The notes below the pieces were generated by a model, which was given only the letters and a program-made list of their open reading frames with translations, did no database searches and was not told the origin of the DNA. Shown here piece after piece: positions 6,095 to 6,935 of a stretch of 6,935 nt of DNA (positions are counted from its first letter, which is position 1; every line of letters begins with the position of its first letter). A program made the position numbers and the translations under genes. The DNA comes from Gammaproteobacteria bacterium (GTDB lineage Bacteria; Pseudomonadota; Gammaproteobacteria; Pseudomonadales; Oleiphilaceae). The stretch spans positions 1 to 6,935 of the forward strand of contig RFIV01000090.1 in the NCBI GenBank assembly GCA_003695085.1, in the 5' to 3' direction.

Positions 6095-6793
6095 TCAGGC
6101 ATTCAGAGCACCCAGATCAATCTGGAGCCCCGGGCCCATGGTTGAAGAAAGCGTAACTTTCTTCAGGTAGATACCTTTGGCTGCAGGTGGCTTGGCCTTT
6201 TTCAGATCAGCCAGCAACGCCTCAAGGTTTTCCTTGATGGCATTGGCATCAAATTCAACGTTCCCCACCGGGGTGTGCACAATGCCCGCCTTGTCATTGC
6301 GATAACGCACCTGACCGGCCTTCGCATTTTTCACAGCGGTTTCGACATCCGGGGTCACAGTACCCACTTTCGGGTTCGGCATCAGACCGCGCGGCCCCAG
6401 AATCTGACCGAGTTGCCCGACAACACGCATGGCATCCGGCGTGGCAATCACAACATCAAAATCGAGATTGCCGGCCTTGACCTGCTCAGCCAGGTCTTCC
6501 ATGCCCACGATATCAGCACCTGCTTCACGCGCCTTGTCAGCATTCGCACCCTGCGTAAACACAGCTACACGCACGGTTTTACCGGTACCGTGAGGAAGCA
6601 CGGTAGAGCCACGTACGACCTGATCGGATTTACGCGCATCAATCCCGAGATTGACGGCCACATCAACAGACTCCTTGAACTTCACGAGCCCATTGAGCTC
6701 CTTGAGAAGAGCAACGGCCTCCTCTACGGTGTACGCCTTCTCGGCGTCCACCTTTTCCATGATCAACTTCTTGCGCTTGGTCAGCTTCGCCAC
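6095..6793 (-). CDS. rplA: 50S ribosomal protein L1 (uL1)
   Basis: L1 binds 23S rRNA and forms the mobile L1 stalk at the E site, where it helps deacylated tRNA leave. In this family it also represses the L11 operon by binding the rplK leader, which is outside this window. The protein has 232 residues, against 234 in E. coli. It opens MAKLTKRKKLIMEKVDAEKA. Residues ~60-80 carry RGSTVLPHGTGKTVRVAVFT; the L1 signature LGPRGLMPNPKVGTV is at 132-146; the C-terminal RNA-contact block STMGPGLQIDL is at 217-227. The start is GTG at 6791-6793, supported by GGAGGG at 6801-6806, which lies within the last codons of rplK. The gap to rplK is 3 nt, so translation is probably coupled. The L10 leader begins only ~34 nt after its stop. 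Confidence 0.98.
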   Translation of the reverse strand: MAKLTKRKKLIMEKVDAEKAYTVEEAVALLKELNGLVKFKESVDVAVNLGIDARKSDQVVRGSTVLPHGTGKTVRVAVFTQGANADKAREAGADIVGMEDLAEQVKAGNLDFDVVIATPDAMRVVGQLGQILGPRGLMPNPKVGTVTPDVETAVKNAKAGQVRYRNDKAGIVHTPVGNVEFDANAIKENLEALLADLKKAKPPAAKGIYLKKVTLSSTMGPGLQIDLGALNA

Positions 6794-6796
6794 GGT

Positions 6797-6935
6797 TTAG
6801 CCCTCCACATTCAAACCCATCGAGCGTGCAGTACCCGCAATGGTACGCACCGCTGCATCCATATCGGCAGCCGTGAGATCAGGCTCTTTCACCTTGGCGA
6901 TCTCTTCCAGCTGGGCCCGGGTCACGGTCCCCACC
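6797..6935 (-). CDS. rplK: 50S ribosomal protein L11, C-terminal part (cut by window edge)
   Basis: These are the last 45 residues of L11 plus one base of the preceding codon, translated by hand: VGTVTRAQLEEIAKVK at the edge, then MDAAVRTIAGTARSMGL and the end NVEG. This is the C-terminal domain that binds the GTPase-associated region of 23S rRNA near the stalk base, and GTARSMG is a family hallmark. L11 is about 142 residues, so roughly two thirds lies beyond the right edge. The TAA stop (6797-6799) is 3 nt before the rplA GTG, and the rplA ribosome site sits in the last codons here. Confidence 0.95.
   Translation of the reverse strand, partial: VGTVTRAQLEEIAKVKEPDLTAADMDAAVRTIAGTARSMGLNVEG

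Noticed and set aside
6061..6160. Sigma-70 promoter for rplJ near the end of rplA
   Set aside because: Several TTG-starting hexamers occur on the minus strand (for example TTGCGA, TTGATC, TTGAGT), but none has a plausible -10 box at 16-18 nt.
1..6935. A novel defence, mobile or biosynthetic system hidden in the window
   Set aside because: Over 90% of the window is accounted for by six conserved housekeeping genes in their usual order, and the gaps are short and hold operon control elements. No integrase, transposase, repeat array or unfamiliar gene is present.

Overview
The window is the ribosomal-stalk and RNA polymerase cluster rplK-rplA-rplJ-rplL-rpoB-rpoC of a gammaproteobacterium. All six genes lie on the minus strand and read from the right edge to the left edge. 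RpoB, the N-terminal part of RpoC, L10 and L7/L12 can be aligned from memory almost residue for residue with the Escherichia coli proteins. RpoB also carries the large lineage-specific insertion (SI2) after residue ~945 that is typical of proteobacteria. Moderately high GC and GTG starts on rplA and rplJ suggest a non-enteric gammaproteobacterium. The genus cannot be named from this sequence.

Layout in transcription order: the C-terminal 45 codons of rplK (6797-6935, cut by the right edge); rplA (6095-6793), only 3 nt downstream; a 179-nt leader (5916-6094) that contains a recognisable L10 leader RNA; rplJ (5385-5915); a 23-nt gap; rplL (4981-5361); a 130-nt spacer with a strong hairpin and U-run matching the known rplL-rpoB attenuator; rpoB (777-4850, 1357 aa); a 54-nt spacer with a perfect 8-bp hairpin; and the first 240 codons of rpoC (1-722, cut by the left edge). 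No intact gene shows a frameshift, and there is no sign of an insertion sequence, tRNA, CRISPR array or foreign gene.

The genes act together in translation and transcription. L11, L1 and the L10-(L7/L12) stalk build the factor-binding parts of the 50S subunit, and beta and beta' form the catalytic body of RNA polymerase. In this family L10-L12 represses its own mRNA through the rplJ leader. The rplL-rpoB attenuator makes stalk protein more abundant than polymerase. Both control elements are visible here.

No undescribed system was found; this is a conserved housekeeping operon. The points most worth a second look are: a repeated 11-residue segment in the C-terminal helix region of L10, which may set how many L7/L12 dimers bind; the compact, hairpin-rich rplJ leader placed directly behind rplA; and the UNCG-capped hairpins in the rplJ leader and the rpoB-rpoC spacer.
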